DNA from: Holophagaceae bacterium
GTDB taxonomy: Bacteria; Acidobacteriota; Holophagae; Holophagales; Holophagaceae
Length of the DNA stretch: 5,466 bases
Assembly (NCBI GenBank): GCA_025353305.1
Contig: JANXQX010000320.1
Span: 1-5,466, forward strand
Direction of reading: 5' to 3'
The notes beneath the pieces are model-generated. The model saw only the letters and a program-made list of their open reading frames with translations, did no database searches and was not told the DNA's origin. Position 1 is the stretch's first letter; every line of letters starts with the position of its first letter. Of this stretch, positions 5,217 through 5,466 are shown piece after piece. Both the position numbers and the translations under genes were made by a program.

Positions 5217-5304
5217 GGATCGAAACGCCAAGGCTCATGGCCACATCTTTGGCCAGGGTCCCGGAGGCGAGCTGCCTGGAGCCCCGCCTGGGTCCGTTTA
5301 ACGA
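5173..5304 (-). pseudogene. Serine recombinase (resolvase/invertase) C-terminal HTH remnant
   Basis: Leftward frame of 43 codons between TGA (5305-5307) and TAA (5173-5175). It reads GPRRGSRQLASGTLAKDVAM, then SLGVSIPTLYRWVPAG and a natural-looking stop. This is the linker plus C-terminal helix-turn-helix of resolvase/invertase-family serine recombinases (compare the common LGVSxxTLYRxL pattern). The catalytic domain that should lie to the right is gone: in-frame TGA and TAG codons appear at once and the next real coding sequence is the XRE gene. It has no start, so it is a remnant of a Tn3-like or related mobile element. It overlaps the 3' end of the 69-residue gene by 44 nt in convergent orientation and is G+C-rich compared with the R-M genes. 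Confidence 0.75.
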
Positions 5305-5314
5305 TCAGTTCCCG

Positions 5315-5322
5315 CTATACAC
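5315..5322 (+). repeat. Direct repeat copy C, CTATACAC (right island edge)
   Basis: Third copy of the octamer, in the same orientation as copies A and B. It lies between the recombinase remnant and the XRE gene tail, roughly where the accessory DNA ends. Flanking CCGTT (5293-5297) and AACGG (5328-5332) form an inverted repeat around it, a layout seen in some recombination sites, though a chance dyad is possible. Confidence 0.4.
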
Positions 5323-5353
5323 CTACGAACGGCGCCAAAAAGCGGGGAGAGCC

Positions 5354-5466
5354 CTAGCGGGTGATGGCGGCGGCAACCATTTCGCGAGTGCCGCCCAAAC
5401 CCAGAATCGAGCGGATGAGGAGATCCACCGTGACCGTTTTGTCGGCCAATTCCATCTTCGCCACGC
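5354..5466 (-). CDS. XRE-type HTH regulator, C-terminal end only (runs off window)
   Basis: The last 36 codons of a leftward gene ending at TAG (5354-5356). The visible protein starts VAKMELADKTVTVDLLIRS and ends with LGLGGTREMVAAAITR. This matches the part of an XRE-family regulator just after the recognition helix (usually SYVAKxExGxKTVTxDLLIR) and its closing helices. The recognition helix itself and the start lie outside the window. Codon use is G+C-rich like pheA, so this gene is probably the right host flank of the island. Regulator identity is moderately sure; its target is unknown. Confidence 0.7.
   Translation of the reverse strand, partial: VAKMELADKTVTVDLLIRSILGLGGTREMVAAAITR

Noticed and set aside
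5337..5354. Terminator after the XRE gene (GGG-CTCT-CCC then CGC and T5 on the minus strand)
   Set aside because: The stem is only three pairs, too weak despite the T-run.

Overview
The window reads as a bacterial chromosome segment in which an A+T-richer accessory island (about 1288-5322) sits between G+C-rich host genes. The left flank is the 5' part of pheA (chorismate mutase/prephenate dehydratase, minus strand). The right flank is the tail of an XRE-type regulator gene (minus strand). Codon use in both flanks is strongly G/C at third positions. The taxon cannot be fixed from this sequence. The monofunctional-style CM-PDT fusion would fit an Acidobacteriota or deltaproteobacterial lineage, but that is only a guess.

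Layout: 1-870 pheA (runs off the left edge). 871-1287 G+C-rich intergenic DNA with several short hairpins and no convincing gene. 1288-1611 a fragment of a cheA gene (the P1/Hpt domain), lacking start and ribosome binding site, bounded at both ends by the octamer CTATACAC. 1612-4867 a restriction-modification (R-M) locus built as two divergent gene pairs. Leftward are an XRE controller and a PD-(D/E)XK nuclease candidate, with start and stop overlapping in ATGA. Rightward are a gamma-class N6-adenine DNA methyltransferase and a half-length specificity subunit, 2 nt apart. 4868-5006 holds a strong promoter, an inverted repeat and a leader hairpin for a 69-residue orphan gene (5007-5216). 5173-5304 is a serine-recombinase C-terminal remnant on the opposite strand. 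A third CTATACAC lies at 5315-5322, followed by the XRE gene tail.

How the genes probably work together: the methyltransferase (M) and single-TRD specificity protein (S) should form a type I-like modification enzyme, with no HsdR translocase encoded. A separate small nuclease would cut unmodified DNA, and the XRE protein would time expression from the shared divergent control region. This is the architecture known from AhdI, sometimes called 'type 1 1/2', so the class is known. This nuclease was recognised only by its PD...ExK motif and context, and may be a new family member. The octamer repeats, the cheA scrap and the recombinase remnant suggest horizontal arrival and later decay of the mobile parts.
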